A stretch of 64,000 nt of DNA. It comes from Entophlyctis helioformis. Taxonomy: Eukaryota; Chytridiomycota; Chytridiomycetes; Chytridiales; Chytriomycetaceae. The DNA lies in NCBI GenBank assembly GCA_025526915.1, contig JAHLKH010000012.1:178238-242237 (forward strand), in the 5' to 3' direction. Positions 46,143 through 57,702 of the stretch are shown here, piece by piece (the first letter of the stretch is position 1; every line of letters starts with the position of its first letter). The notes under the pieces were generated by a model. It ran no database searches. It had not been told where the DNA came from and saw nothing but the letters and a program-made list of their open reading frames with translations. The position numbers and the translations under genes are program-made.

Positions 46143-48624
46143 TCAGGCAGTGATCACAGCAAAGGTCGAGACCGTGACGGCACCGCCGGCAAAGTTGTTG
46201 TCTGACACAAACTTGACAGCGAGCGAGAACGAGGAGGTGGTCGCCGTGAACGCAAACTGCTGGTCGATGCTGCCCTTGCCAGAGCGCGACACGAGTGTCT
46301 TGGTGCGACCGTTGGCATCGACGTAGACGAGCGACAGGACGTCGTAGTCGGCCTCGGTGTCGTATGCAGCAACCAGCTTGACGCGCAGCTTGGTGCCGAC
46401 CGGTGCACCAAAGAACTGCTCGATGCTGGAGTTGGTCTCGTCTGCATAGGTGACGCCGTCGTTGATCTGCCACTTGTCGCCGACCTTGTTCCAGCCCAGC
46501 TTGGTGTCGACAAGAGACGCGGCATCGTTGTACACTCCAACATTCGCCAACCGACACGGTCGAGGCCTGACGTGACAGCACCGCCGCCACCGATGCGTGC
46601 TGCAGAGGCACGAGGAGGCGTTGTGGCAGCCACGATGCGGATGTCACGCTGCGTCTTGAAGAACTGCACGCCGTCCTTGCGACCAATGATGACGATGCGC
46701 GAGTTGCCGAGACCCGACACGGGCGACGTGAAGTCGATGGGGACAACCGCCTTGGCGCGTGACAGACCCGTGCGACCGCCAAGACGTGTGCCCGTGGTGG
46801 TTTGGATGACAATCTCGTCCAGTCCAGCAATCTCGGGCGAGATGCGCACACGGTTGGACGGCACGCTGAGACTGAACGGCTCGAGTGTAAACTGTAGACC
46901 CGCCTTGCCAGTGCGCACGCCCTCCTGGACGAGAAAGTCGGCGATGCGGTCGAACTGCGTGCTGGTTGTCGCGTTGGGCAGAATGTCCGAGATTCGTGCA
47001 CGCACAATCACGTCGGCAACCACGCCAACATCCTCAACCAGCTGGCCGGCGTTGCGGCCGTTGCGGATCGACTGGCGCACTCCTGCTGACAGACGGTTGC
47101 CAAACACGCTGGCGCCGACAGTCAGGTCAGACACAAACGGCAGAGCGCGGAAGTCGGTCGGGTTGCGCGTGATCAGCTCGTTGTGGTTGATGATGTTGGC
47201 ACCGCCGGCACCAGTGCGGCCGTCCTCGCCAAAGATAATGCCCGTGCCGGACCCCTGGATGGATGCGGACAGACGGTCGCAGGCCGAGTAGCAGCGGCCG
47301 TTGTTGAACACGCCGACGGGCTTCAGGTACACCTGGCCAAAGGCGTTGAGACGCGCAAACGAGTCAAACAGGCCGAGCTCCGTGTACTTGGATCCCGCGC
47401 GCGTGCGGCGGTACGCGTCGGCCCACGGGTCGCCAACAGGTGCATTGTCGACAAAGACACGGCGCATGACATTGTTGTACAGGAACCGTGCACCGTATGG
47501 CTGGAAGTCGGCCTGAAAGAACTGCGGGATTGCCATCGAGTAGAAGATGGAGCCACCGCCGTTGTCGCGCAGATCAATCACGACGGCATTGGTGTCCTTG
47601 AGCTGGTTGGCGAGCAGGCTGCGGATGGTGCGCAGCGCAGTGTCGTCGCTGGTCGTGGGAGTAAAGTCGTCAAGACGCAGCACGCCGAGGTTCTTGCCAA
47701 GTGGGTCCCAGATTCCCCACGACAGACCGCCGGTTGTGGTGGGGTTGAGCGAAACGGGTCCGAGATCGAGATCCGCCAGGGCTTCCTTCTTAAAGTCAAG
47801 GGCTGGCGACTCGATCATGTCAATGGGACGCTTGAACGGGTTGGGCAGGGGCGGCTGCGACCGGAGCAGGCGGAGCAGGAGCGGTTCTGGCAGCAGCCAG
47901 TTCGGCAGCAGTCGCGCCAGGGACGGGTCTTCCCGTGAGGCGTCTGTACAGGGCCGTGGTGGCGGTCCAGCAATCGCCGTTGCGCGACGTGACGTAGGGG
48001 ATGACGGTCGTGTACGTCTGGCCGGTGGCACGCGATCTGAACGTGAATGTGATCGTGTCGTCAGCGGGCAGGCGGTTGACCGAGCCAGGCACGACGCTCA
48101 AAAAGTCGATGCCGCGACGCTGGCCGCCAAAGTTGTTGGCGCCACCACCCGACTTGAACTGGTTCTTGCGGAACCACTGATGTGCCGTGTCAGCACGCCG
48201 TCGCATCCACAACACAGACAGTAACACGCAGACAATGCAGCCCTACCTCGATAAACGAGTCGCCGTTGACAGCGAGCAGATCGTCACCAATGGCGATCCT
48301 GTTAAAGTCGGCGCCGAGGAGAGCCGTCACGCCTGGACGCACGTCCTTGCGCGCAACAGCGACACGCGGGTCGTTCTCGATGTCGGCGCTCTCGAGGAAC
48401 TCAAAGTACACGCCAGTGGTGGCCGAGAAGCAGCGGTGCGGGACCGGCAGTGAAGAAGCGGGTGTGAAGGTCACGCAGCTGGGCGAAAGCGTCGACCAGA
48501 CGCAGCTGGAGGTCTGCGTCGGAAATGGACGAGATGTTCGCGCGCAGGCTGCGCACAATGGGGAACGGATCGGCCGCGGCACCGTAGTTGGTGAGCTTGG
48601 ACTCGTAGTTGACCAGACCTGCAT
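46143..48624 (-). CDS. S41-like peptidase Y, unit A (several frame breaks)
   Basis: A paralogue of X. The large exon shows SVVPGSVNRLPADDTITFTF, LGVLRLDDFTPTTSDDTALR, AVVIDLRDNGGGSIFYSMAI and VFNNGRCYSACDRLSAS (likely nucleophile Ser). The C-terminal beta-rich half parallels X. An intron at about 48180-48248 matches X intron 2. The N-terminal exon reads YESKLTNYGAAADPFPIVRS. Breaks relative to unit B: a missing C in GTTGACCAGACC (about 48611), changes around 48430-48445, the C/G run near 47848, and extra bases near 46550-46570. No signal-peptide exon like that of X is found upstream. The first usable ATG is at the position of the X exon 2 acceptor. It may be a decaying gene, or the breaks may be consensus errors. 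Confidence 0.7.
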
Positions 48625-48775
48625 CCAGCCGAGCGAGCTGTGACGGGAGGGAAGCCAGCCAAAGCGAGTGCAGATGCGTGGACGTTGTCATGGATCATGT
48701 TTGGATGCAGAGAGCGTTGGCTGTTGGCTGTTGGCTGTTGATGCTGAGCAAGCGAGAGAGGGACAGCCGATGGCT

Positions 48776-48783
48776 TTTTATAG
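48776..48783 (-). promoter_or_regulatory. TATA-like box upstream of peptidase Y, unit A
   Basis: TATAAAAA on the minus strand, about 150 bp upstream of the Y start. It is followed by three copies of a CAACAGC(C)-rich word. It is conserved in unit B as TATAAAAG. Confidence 0.5.
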
Positions 48784-48784
48784 A

Positions 48785-50657
48785 CGGCTGGTGCAGACAG
48801 ACAGACAGACATACAGCCTGTGTGATGCAGCATCTGCTTGGCCACTTGATGACGATGGCTTGGCACAGATCGAGCTGGCGATGGCTGATTGGCTGCTGTG
48901 GCGGCATTGCCACTTGGACAGGAAACGTGTCTGTGCGTGGCGGTTGCCGTTGTCGACTGAGCGAGACTGAGCGAGGCTGTCCAAGCCTGACTTGGTTGTG
49001 GATGCCAGCCAGTGCTGTGCCGCCCAGCGATCGCCCGCCCCACTCGCCTTGCTGTCTTGCCGAGAGCGTCAGTCGGCACAAGCCAGCCAGCCAGCCAGCC
49101 AGCCAGCCACGATCTGAAGCGCATCTTGGCCCAGCAACAACAAACGGCGGCGGAACAGCAACAGCCGGCATGCAACAGCCAGCTGTTGCCAGCTGCTGCC
49201 ACCACGCTCTGCCAGTCTGCACACGCCTGCCACTCCCAAACAGACACTTATCCGCCAGCCAGCCGTCCGCCTGCTGTCCAACACTCGACCCACCAACGCC
49301 TGCCTCCACTCTTTCAAGCAGCCAACTGTCAGCCGTCCGTCTGCCGTCCATCCACTCGCCCCTCACAGCCATGTACCCACCATCCTTCCCGTCCTTCCAC
49401 CACCAGCAGCCAGCAGCCAGCAGCCAGAAGTCTTGCCAAGCAGCTCTCCACAAGCCCAGCCACTCCAGCCCGCCTTGCTCCACAGCGCTGCAGCCCTGCA
49501 GTGCCAGACAGTCGTCAGTCGATCGCTCATACCGCACAGTCTGCGTAACCAACAGCAGCCAGTTGCTGCCCCCAAGAGGCTGGTGTTGGTCACTCGGACT
49601 GTGCGAGCCACGGGACTCTTGGCTCTCTGCCCATTTGACCTGGAATGGCTTGGCTTGACTCTGTCCACTTGGCTTGTGTGTGTGTGAGTGGCTTGGATGG
49701 CCAGGCTCATGCGTCTGTCTGTCCCGTGTGAACGCTTGCCGTCGAGTGTCGCTTATCGTCGCTCTTGGACTGCGCTGGACTGCACTGCACTGGATCGTAG
49801 AGTGCTGCTGACTTGCTCTTGGTGTGCGGTGAGCTGTGACAGAGAGCGTCCTGTTGTGCGGCACTCGCTTGGTCGCCCCGCTTGGTCAGTCGCGTCCGTG
49901 TCCGCGTGCAGGCTGTGCGTGTCTCGCGTTCGTGTGTGCTGTCCATCTCACGGCACCAACAGCAGCAGCAGAAGCAACGACTGCGAGACTGAGTCAGCCA
50001 AGTGTGCGGCCACTGGCAGGCGTGTGATGCTCTGCCACTGGTGCTTGATGCCATGGCCGCATGTTGCCCTCCTCGCTCCCGCCATCTCGCCCCGCACACG
50101 CTGCCCATGCACAAGGCTGCCTTGATGGTGCTCGCAGTGGTCGTCGCGACAACGTCCATGGATCCATCCATCCAAGACGGGCTGGCTGGCTGCATCCAAT
50201 GCTCTGCAGCATTCAGACACGCCAACGACTCGAGCAGCAGCATCCAACACTCGCCTCTGTCCCTAGTGTCTCTGTGCGGTGTCCATGCGATGTCCGTGCA
50301 GCCTGCCTCGTCGCTATCCGTCTCGCACGCCATCGATGGACAGACTCGCTCTTTGCTCGTTGCAGGTCAACTGCGCTGCATCGACAACAACCAGGCACAT
50401 TGCCATTCACAGGCAGACAGACGGATCGCTTGCAAGACTGCGAGCATCAGGCGACACCACACAGTTTCATCACAGCTCATTCTGAGCCACCGCCACAGCT
50501 CGCCAGATGCACATCTGCAACGGCATTCCACCCACCAAGCCAGCAGCCACGTCATTGCCCTTTCGAGGAAACCACAAAGTCTCCGAGCCGCGTCTTCACC
50601 AAAGAGCAAGCATCTCCAAACAGCTGCAACGACTACTCGCACATTGCAAACCACACC
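48785..50657. other. Repeat-rich spacer, unit A
   Basis: About 1.9 kb between the Y promoter and gene Z. It holds CAGA repeats (48795-48812), a (CCAG)n run (49077-49109), many CAGCAGC- and TGCC-rich words and CAGCCAGCAGCCAGCAG near 49400. Long open frames exist on both strands but their reading frames are not preserved between units A and B, so no gene is supported. It probably contains the divergent promoters of Y and Z. Confidence 0.55.
49077..49109 (+). repeat. (CCAG)n tetranucleotide tract, unit A
   Basis: An eight-copy run of CAGC/CCAG, shortened in unit B at 60640-60664. Confidence 0.85.
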
Positions 50658-51785
50658 ATGTCCAGCTACTTTCGCATCAGCACCAACAGCAACCAGCTGA
50701 CCCGCATCCCTCTCAGAGGGTCAACATTCTTGCTCACCACGGGCAGGACCTCTCGCAAGAACCAGCCTCGACGCCGATTGCGCTCCTGAGTGGGCCGTAC
50801 AAAGCCGGCCTGACGCGCCATTACGAGCAGCTGGAGAACACGCGTCTTGCCCAGCTGGCTGCCCAACAGCAACACGATGGTTGGTGGACTTGCCTGCGTC
50901 GCTCTTTGCCTGTATCGGCTGTCAGTCCATACGCCACTCCATCGCTTGCGGCTGCCATTCCATTCCTCTGGTAGTCTTGACTGGCTGGCTGGCTGGCTGA
51001 CCATGCGCGTGAATCCGAACATTCATTGACAGACGCCGCAGCTGGCGCGCGTCCTTTTGGCTGCCCAGTTGCCCAGCACGCGTATCGGCCATGCAGCCTC
51101 GCTGGTCCACACGCACGCCACCAAGAACAAGCCGGCGCAATGCCTTTTGGGCGACAGCTGCGTGGCGACCTCGACATCGGACATCCGCAGCAGCCTCAGT
51201 ATGCAGGCCTACCAAGTCGACTCACTGGCATCCCTAGACATCACATCATGGCTTGGAAGTCCAGCAGCCGCCGACTCTACGGACCAGCCGATTGTTTCTG
51301 CCAGCCCATACACCAGCAGAGGGACGACAACCACACACGGGATCTCGGATGTCTCGCCAGTCCGAGAATCAAGCACTTCGCCATGTCCAACAATCGCCTC
51401 GGCTGCGTCGGATCAAGGGCCGCAACCTCTCTCGACTGTAGCCGATCCGCACAAGCAAGAAGCGAGAGCGCGATGCTCAGGACGTCGGCAGCTGCGAGTC
51501 GGCAGAGCCCCGGTCGCCACCGAAGCGGGCCTGCCTGCCACGCTGTCGCTCGGCCCCGCCCTCGCTTCCATCACAGACGGATCACGCCGACGTTTGGCTT
51601 CAGGCTCTAGCCCAAGACGACGGGTCTCGGACTACCTCCCCCCTCTTTCCATCCTCAGGCTCGGCATACTTGCCGTCGCCCTATATGCCAAAGACTCCTC
51701 ACTACTCGCCTATCGAGCCACGGTGGTCGCCGGAAGCGTCTTTCATTCATCCCGGCTTGCAGCGAATCTCATTCTGCTTGATTGA
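50658..51785 (+). CDS. Gene Z, Ser/Pro-rich protein of unknown function, unit A
   Basis: Starts MSSYFRISTNSNQLTRIPLR in a good ATG context (CACCATG). A segment in another frame (DLSQEPASTPIALLSGPYKA and TRHYEQLENTRLAQLAAQ) follows because this copy has two extra bases near 50735-50750 compared with unit B. An intron at about 50911-51030 contains a CTGG run, then an exon reads TPQLARVLLAAQLP and later SSLSMQAYQVDSLASLDITS. The C-terminal part is Ser/Pro-rich (YLPSPYMPKTPHYSPIEPRW). Each copy keeps open what the other breaks, so a real gene is likely. No domain is recognised. The exact end is uncertain because the frame at the stop differs between copies. Confidence 0.5.
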
Positions 51786-52236
51786 CGAAATACACTGCTA
51801 TAATCGACCTGTTGTTGGACTGGTGATTGTTGAGCTGGCAGCCGATCAGCAAGCAGGCTGTGGACCGTTTGCGATGCCATCAGCTGCTTTGGTGGTGTGT
51901 GCACGTTGCTGGCCATGGGATCTTGCAGTGCTGACAGTGACGGCAGCAAGCAAGGACAGCCTTGCCATTGTCGTCCGAGCACCAGCGAGCATCACGATCA
52001 GATGCAAGGCTTGGAGCGATCTCCGAGTCGCATCTGCTCCGCATTAAATGCTTCGCCACATATCCCGTCAAGGACCAGCCCCACCGCCAAGCTCACCACG
52101 CCAGCCACACTGTGCACCATAGCATGCCGTGTCAGTGCATGTCCCACATTCCCAAGCGTTTCGGTGGCGCTTGTTGGACGATCGCGTCGAGTGGATCTTG
52201 TCCACACAGCCACAAAGCAAGCAAGCGGCTGTGACG
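51786..52236. other. Intergenic region with unit A/B junction
   Basis: This holds the 3' flank of Z, the junction between units at 52030 (GAGTC followed by GCATCTGCTCC), and the upstream region of the second ankyrin gene. No gene is seen. Confidence 0.55.
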
Positions 52237-53755
52237 ATGACGACGAAGCGACAGAGGAAGCGACAGAGAACAGACGGCAACGAGCATGTGCGCCGTCTGC
52301 AGAGCCAGCTGCAGAGCACAGCCGAGCAGCTGGTTGCCCTTGGCCGCACGGACATTGGTGCTGGCTGTGGTCGAGCAGGTCGTTGGAGCGAGTGGCAGCC
52401 AAGTCGTCGAGCAAGGACAGCCAGGACAGCGGCAAGTGCAGCCGCCAGCCAAGCGACGCAAGACGGCAACAGCAGCAGCAGCAGCAGCGACTGCACAGCC
52501 AGGTGTGCCTCGCTTCGTATCGCCACCAGCCACCGGCGACCTTCCGTACGGCAGCAGCCACTGGGACCGCAAGCCCGCCGAGATCCTCGCCTTGATCCTC
52601 AAGCACGCCGGCCCTCTCACTCGCTTCCTGTGCGGCCTGCTCGGCGACAAGGACAAACTCGACGATGAGACGGCGCTGGAGCTGTGGATCGATGCGTTCA
52701 AGATGGACTGGCAGGGCGATCTGGGTCTGCTGCCTGACGTTGAGCTGACGGCCGACAACGGACTGCTCCTCGTACACTCTCGCTCCATGTACGACCGTCT
52801 CTGCAAGCGCTTTCAGCATCACATCGATTGCTATTATGAACGCTCAGAAGAATACGACAACTATGACGAACCCTTCGCTGACGATTACTGGGACCACTAC
52901 CAGACCGATCTCATCCCCATGCGAAACGGCTGGTTCGATCTGGTCGACTTTACGCATCCGATCGCACTCGCTCGCTTGGCCATCCAATTTGGCTGCCTCG
53001 ATCTGCTCAAGCATCTCGACGACAAGTACCGCACACTGCAACGCTGGATGGCCAAGTACGATGTGACAAGCGAGTACTGGAAACAAGCAGTTGATCACGC
53101 AGCAAGCCATGGACATATCGATATTGTGCAGTACCTGTTTGATCTCGGTGTGACGGGATGCACGATTAATGCCATGGACGGTGCGGCTGCCAACGGTCAC
53201 TTGCATGCCCTCATCTGGCTCCATGAGAACACGACGGCAGGATGCACATATTGTGCGATGGACGACGTGGCGGATAACGGCCATCTGCATGTGGTCAAGT
53301 GGCTGATTACGAATAGGACGGAAGTATGTGCAGAGGATGCGATGCTCCATTCTGCCAAGCATGGCCGCGTTGATATGGTGCGGTGGCTTCACGAGACCCG
53401 CAGTGTAGAGTGCACGTCTGAAGCACTGGATGCCGCCATCAGCAAGGGACACTTGGACGTCGTCAAGTACATCCACTCCAAGGGCGGTCGCGCACCAAAC
53501 GACGCAGTTGAGACGGCAGCAGAAAAGGGCAATATCAAGATGGTGTCTCACTTGTTGGATCTCGGATACGCGGTTGGACTCGAAGCACTCGTCTACGCCA
53601 AGAATGCCGATATTGCTGATATTCTCTTTGGCAGCCTCACACTGCGCCGTACACAGGCGTTGCTTTCACAAGCGAAGCAAGGAGGTGGCACCAACAAGAC
53701 CATCATCGAGCGGCTCGAATCGACCATCAAGAAACAGCAGAAGCGGCGCAGGTGA
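52237..53755 (+). CDS. Ankyrin-repeat protein, unit B (N-terminal frameshift)
   Basis: Starts MTTKRQRKRQRTDGNEHVRR as in unit A, but an extra G at about 52357 (GACATTGGTGC versus GACATTGTGC) shifts frame after about 40 residues. The rest is open in the other frame from about 52286 to the stop at 53753-53755. Poly-Ala is shortened from 12 to 6 residues. Residues around the poly-Ala and leader differ at many positions (HWDRKPAEILALILK; GLLPDVELTADNG), whereas the ankyrin repeats are essentially identical to unit A. Either the gene is broken or the extra base is a consensus error. Confidence 0.7.
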
Positions 53756-54085
53756 TGAATGGACAGCCAGGACTCGCTGTCAGAATGAAGACGTGATTGT
53801 CATGTGTGTGCGTAGATCCCTCAGTTGTGCCATCCCCCATGTCCGACATGTCCATGGTGATGTATCCATAAAGTACGCTGGAACACACCATGGGCCGCCT
53901 GAAGAAATGCGCACATTCACAAGGCGAGTGGACGCACGCAAAACGAGAGCGCACACCGCTGCACAGCAGGCGAGCGAGCAGACGCAGCAGAGAGCGCAGG
54001 GAGCAGCGCGAAAGCGTAGCCGATGCCAGACAGAGTGGCAAAAGGTGAGTGTGGCTGCTTCACCAGCAGCAAAAGCAAAAGAGGA

Positions 54086-54158
54086 TGCCCCCTCGGTGGA
54101 TTGAACACCGGACATTTAGATCTTCAGTCTAACGCTCTCCCAGCTGAGCTAAGGAGGC
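54086..54158 (-). tRNA. tRNA-Phe(GAA), unit B
   Basis: Identical to the unit A tRNA over all 73 nt, with anticodon GAA in loop CTGAAGA and no intron. Flanking bases differ slightly (GAGGA versus TGGGA on the plus strand), so the tRNA itself is conserved. Confidence 0.95.
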
Positions 54159-54529
54159 TTCCTGACCGTCTTTCCGCCCAGGGACACTATGTACATTGTC
54201 TGCGCTGTCAGTCGTTCAATCAACAAATTTGCTCAAGATTGCCACAGAGCAGCCAAGACTGTGCATCTGGAAAGATAAGAGAGGTTCAACACATATCAGA
54301 GGTTATGCATCATGCCAAATGGTTAAAGTCGGCTGTGGAATACACGCTCGGACATCGCCTAATCTCTTGTGCAAAAGTGATTGAGGATCGCGTGGTTCAA
54401 CATATATGCACTTCGAGAACATCGCTTCAACAAAGGCCATGACGGCAATGCCAGCATCACTGGCTGAATGGAAGACGGCCAATGCAACAGACAGAACAGT
54501 AACACGAACGTTCATTGTGTTTTACAGGC

Positions 54530-57372
54530 TCAGACAGGGCCGGTCGACACGCCAAACTTGGTCAGGAAGACGCCGCGGTCCGACACAACGCCGTCGGCAG
54601 CAAAGCGCACAACAACAGAGAACTTCTCGGTGGTGGTCGTGAAGCTGAAGGCGCTGTTGACCGTGCCCACGCCAGACAGACCGTTCTGCGACGCGCCAGT
54701 AGCAGTGGCCGACGTGAGCAGCGGGGTGCTGACACCAGCAGCGTTAACAACGTCCATGAACAAAAAGTCATAGTCCTGCTCGGTCTGGTAGTCGGCGGTG
54801 ATCGCGGCGCTGAGCGTCGTTCCAACGGGAGCGGTGAAGAAGAACTCGAGGGTCGAGTCAACGCTGTCAAGGTAGCGAGCGCCGTCGCCAATCTGCCACT
54901 TGTCGCCAGCCTTGTTCCAGCCGAGGGCGGGGTTGCGGAGAGAAGGACCACGGTTGTAGATGCCGATGGATGCGGCAGGGTTGAGATCCCACTTGAACGA
55001 GCCGGTGGCAAGGTTGACGCGGTCAGAGTCCTTGGGGAGCGTGCGCACAAAACGCTTGGTCTTGAGCACCTGCTTGCCTTCCTTCTTGCCGAGAACGGTG
55101 AGCTGGGCGTTGCCGACACCAGCAAGCGGCGACGCAACCTGCACAGCAAAGTTGCGAGTCGGCTTGCCCACACCAGCAAACAGATCGACGCGACGACCGA
55201 TGCGCTTGCCAGCAGTGTTCTCAAAGATCACCTCCTCGATGCCAGCAATCTCGGGCGACAGGCGGATGGGGCCAACAGGCACGTCGAGCGACAGGGGCTC
55301 GAGCAGGAAGCCAAGGCCAGCCTGGCCGGTCTTCTTGCCCTCCTCGGCGAGCGCGTCGGCGATGCGGTCAAACTGCGACGACGTGGTCGCGCCAGGGAGA
55401 ATATCCTCGACGCGTGCACGCACAACGTAGTCGGCCTTGACACCGAGATCCTCAATCAGCTGGCCGGCGTAGCGGCCAACACGCACGCCCTGGCGAATAC
55501 CGACCGACATGCGGTTGCCAAACACCGTCGTGCCCAACGTGAGGTTGGCGGCAAAGGGAAGCGGTCCAAAGTCGGTAGGGTTGTATGTGACCAGGGCAGT
55601 GTGCTGGAACACGTTGGCACCGCCGGCACCAGTCTGGCCGTCCTCGCCAAACACGGGGCCGTTGCCGGCGTTCTGCCAGTTGGCAGACAGACGGTCACAG
55701 GCCGAGTAGCAGCCTCCGTTGTTGAGGATGCCGACCGGCTTGAGATACGCCTGGCCAAAGTCGTTGACGTTCTCCTTGAGATCAAAGAAGCCGATCTCGG
55801 TGTACTTGGAACCAGGCTTGGTCCGCATGTACGCGTCGTGCCACTGGTCGCCGGGGCCGGCAGTGTCGACAAAGATGCGCTTCATGACCTCGTTGTAAAG
55901 GTAGCGAGCGCCAAACGGCTCAAAGTCAGGCTTGAACAGCTGCGGGATGTTGTTGGCGTAAGTGATCGAGCCGCCGCCGTTCTCACGCAGATCGATCATG
56001 ATCGAGGCGGTGTCCTTGAGCTCCTTGGTGAGCAGTCCGCGGATGGTGGCAATGCCGGCCTCGTCGGTCGTGGGGGTGAAGTCGTCGAGACGGAGGACGC
56101 CGAGGTTCTTGGTCGCGGGAGACCAGATGCCCCACGAAATGCCCGGGATGCTGGTGGGGTTGAGCTCGACGGGACCGAGCTCGACGCCGGCAAGAGCCTC
56201 CTTCTTGTTCTGGAGGTATGGGTCCTCGAGCTTCTCGAGGGGACGCTTGCGCGGGTCGATGGCCGAAAAGTCAATGAACGTCTGCGTCTCGGACTTGTCC
56301 TTCTGGCCGGCAAAGGACGCAGACTCCAGATCAGCAGCAGACGCGCCAGGGAGGGTCTTGTTTGTGATGGACCTGTAGAGGTTGCCGACAAGCGACCAGC
56401 AGGCGGCGTTGCGCGACGTGACGTAGGGGATGACGGTCGTATACGTCTGGCCGGTGGCACGCGATCTGAACGTGAACGTGATCTTGTCCTCGGCAGGCAG
56501 GCGGTTGACGGAGCCGGGCACGACGTTGAGGTACGACAGAGCGCGACGGTGGCCGCCGTACAGGTTGGCACCGGCACCAGACGTGAACTGGACCTTGTTG
56601 AACCACTGAGTGAGGAATGTAGGCGAGGGAGAGGGAGAGCAGAGAGACAGGTCAGCTTTCATGAGACGCATGTGAACACGGCATTCTGCAGGCACCACTC
56701 ACAGCAGCAAACGAGTCGCCGTTGATGGTCAGCAGCTCATCGCCAGCCTCGATCTTCTTGAAATCGTCGCCGAGGAGAGCCGTCACGCCAGGACGGGCGT
56801 CCTTGGCCAGAACGGCAACACGCGGGTTCTTGGCAATGTCGTCGCTGTCAATGAGCTCAAAGAAGACACCGGTCGTGGCCGAGAAGCAGCGCTGTGCACC
56901 AGCAGTGAAGAAGCGGGTGTGCAGGTCGCGGATGAGCACAAAGGCGTCGACGAGCTTGAGCTGGAGGTCGGCGTCCGAGACGGTGGCAATGTTCTTGCGC
57001 AGGTCCTCGATGATGGGGAAGGGGTCCGCAGCCGAGCCGTAGTTGATGATCTTGGACTCTCTGTTGACCCAGACCTGCACGCATGGGAGGCCGAGAGGGC
57101 AAGCAAAGTTGGCAAGCAACGTTGGCAAGAGGCACAAGGGGGAGAACGACAGTTAGCCAGAGTGCGCCACTCTGGCGTCATTGCGAGAACCGGAGATGGC
57201 TGACCTTGCCGAGGAGCGTCTCGACTTGCGTGAGCAGGTTGTTGCGCTGCTCGAGGTTGAAGGGGATGGCGGTGTCGTAGCGGCCGGCCTGACGGTCGGC
57301 GGCGAGCGTGTTGAAGACCTGGGCAGACGCCGAGGTTGCGAGGGCAGCGACAGCGGCGAGCGAGAACAGCAT
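54530..57372 (-). CDS. S41-like secreted peptidase X, unit B (intact)
   Basis: A complete three-exon gene. Exon 1 (57205-57372) gives the signal peptide MLFSLAAVAALATSASAQ. Exon 2 (56702-57074) starts VWVNRESKIINYGSAADPFP and ends LLTINGDSFAA. Exon 3 (54530-56605) starts WFNKVQFTSGAGANLYGG. Both introns have consensus ends and keep frame. The S41 core is present: IMIDLRENGGGSITYANN and ILNNGGCYSACDRLSANWQN with the probable Ser nucleophile, plus GEDGQTGAGGANVF. A C-terminal beta-rich region of about 300 residues ends GVFLTKFGVSTGPV. The signal peptide implies secretion. Fungal proteins of this type are annotated as peptidase S41 family, but activity is not proven by sequence. Confidence 0.9.
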
Positions 57373-57702
57373 GGCGTGGATCTAGAGTCTAGAAGAGTTC
57401 AAGAGCGGCCTGGCGGCAAACACAAGGGGGAACGTCCCTGACTTTATGAGGTTGGCCTGTGCACACACACACACACGAAAACCGGCCCAGCAGCACAACC
57501 AACCGTGTGGGGTTGCCACGCGTTCAACCGTGTGGTACTTCCACGCGGGCTGCTCCCCAATTTTGCCTAATTTGGCAACGGAACTTCGAGGAGAGTCGGA
57601 GAAAACGGTTTTGCGGAACAAGACGATGCGGCAGTCGTTGTTGGATGGATTGTGTTGACGAGTTCATTGCAAAAGACAGAGGGCTGCGGCACTTGAGTTG
57701 CA

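Larger units (their letters stand above)
34086..52029. repeat. Tandem unit A (about 11.6 kb plus retrotransposon insertion)
   Basis: The first copy of the direct tandem array. It begins at GCATCTGCTCCGCATTAAATG and ends just before the same words at 52030. Order: ankyrin gene, tRNA-Phe, S41-like X, S41-like Y, spacer, gene Z. Removing the 6368-bp LTR element and its 5-bp target duplication leaves about 11,571 bp, close to the 11,536 bp of unit B. Confidence 0.93.

Noticed and set aside
46572..47938. Open frames on the plus strand opposite peptidase Y
   Set aside because: Shadows of the Y coding exon, with no domain of their own.
48695..49864. 389-codon minus-strand frame in the spacer, and the 518-codon frame at 60247-61803
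   Set aside because: Composed of simple repeats, and the two copies are not in a common frame along their length.
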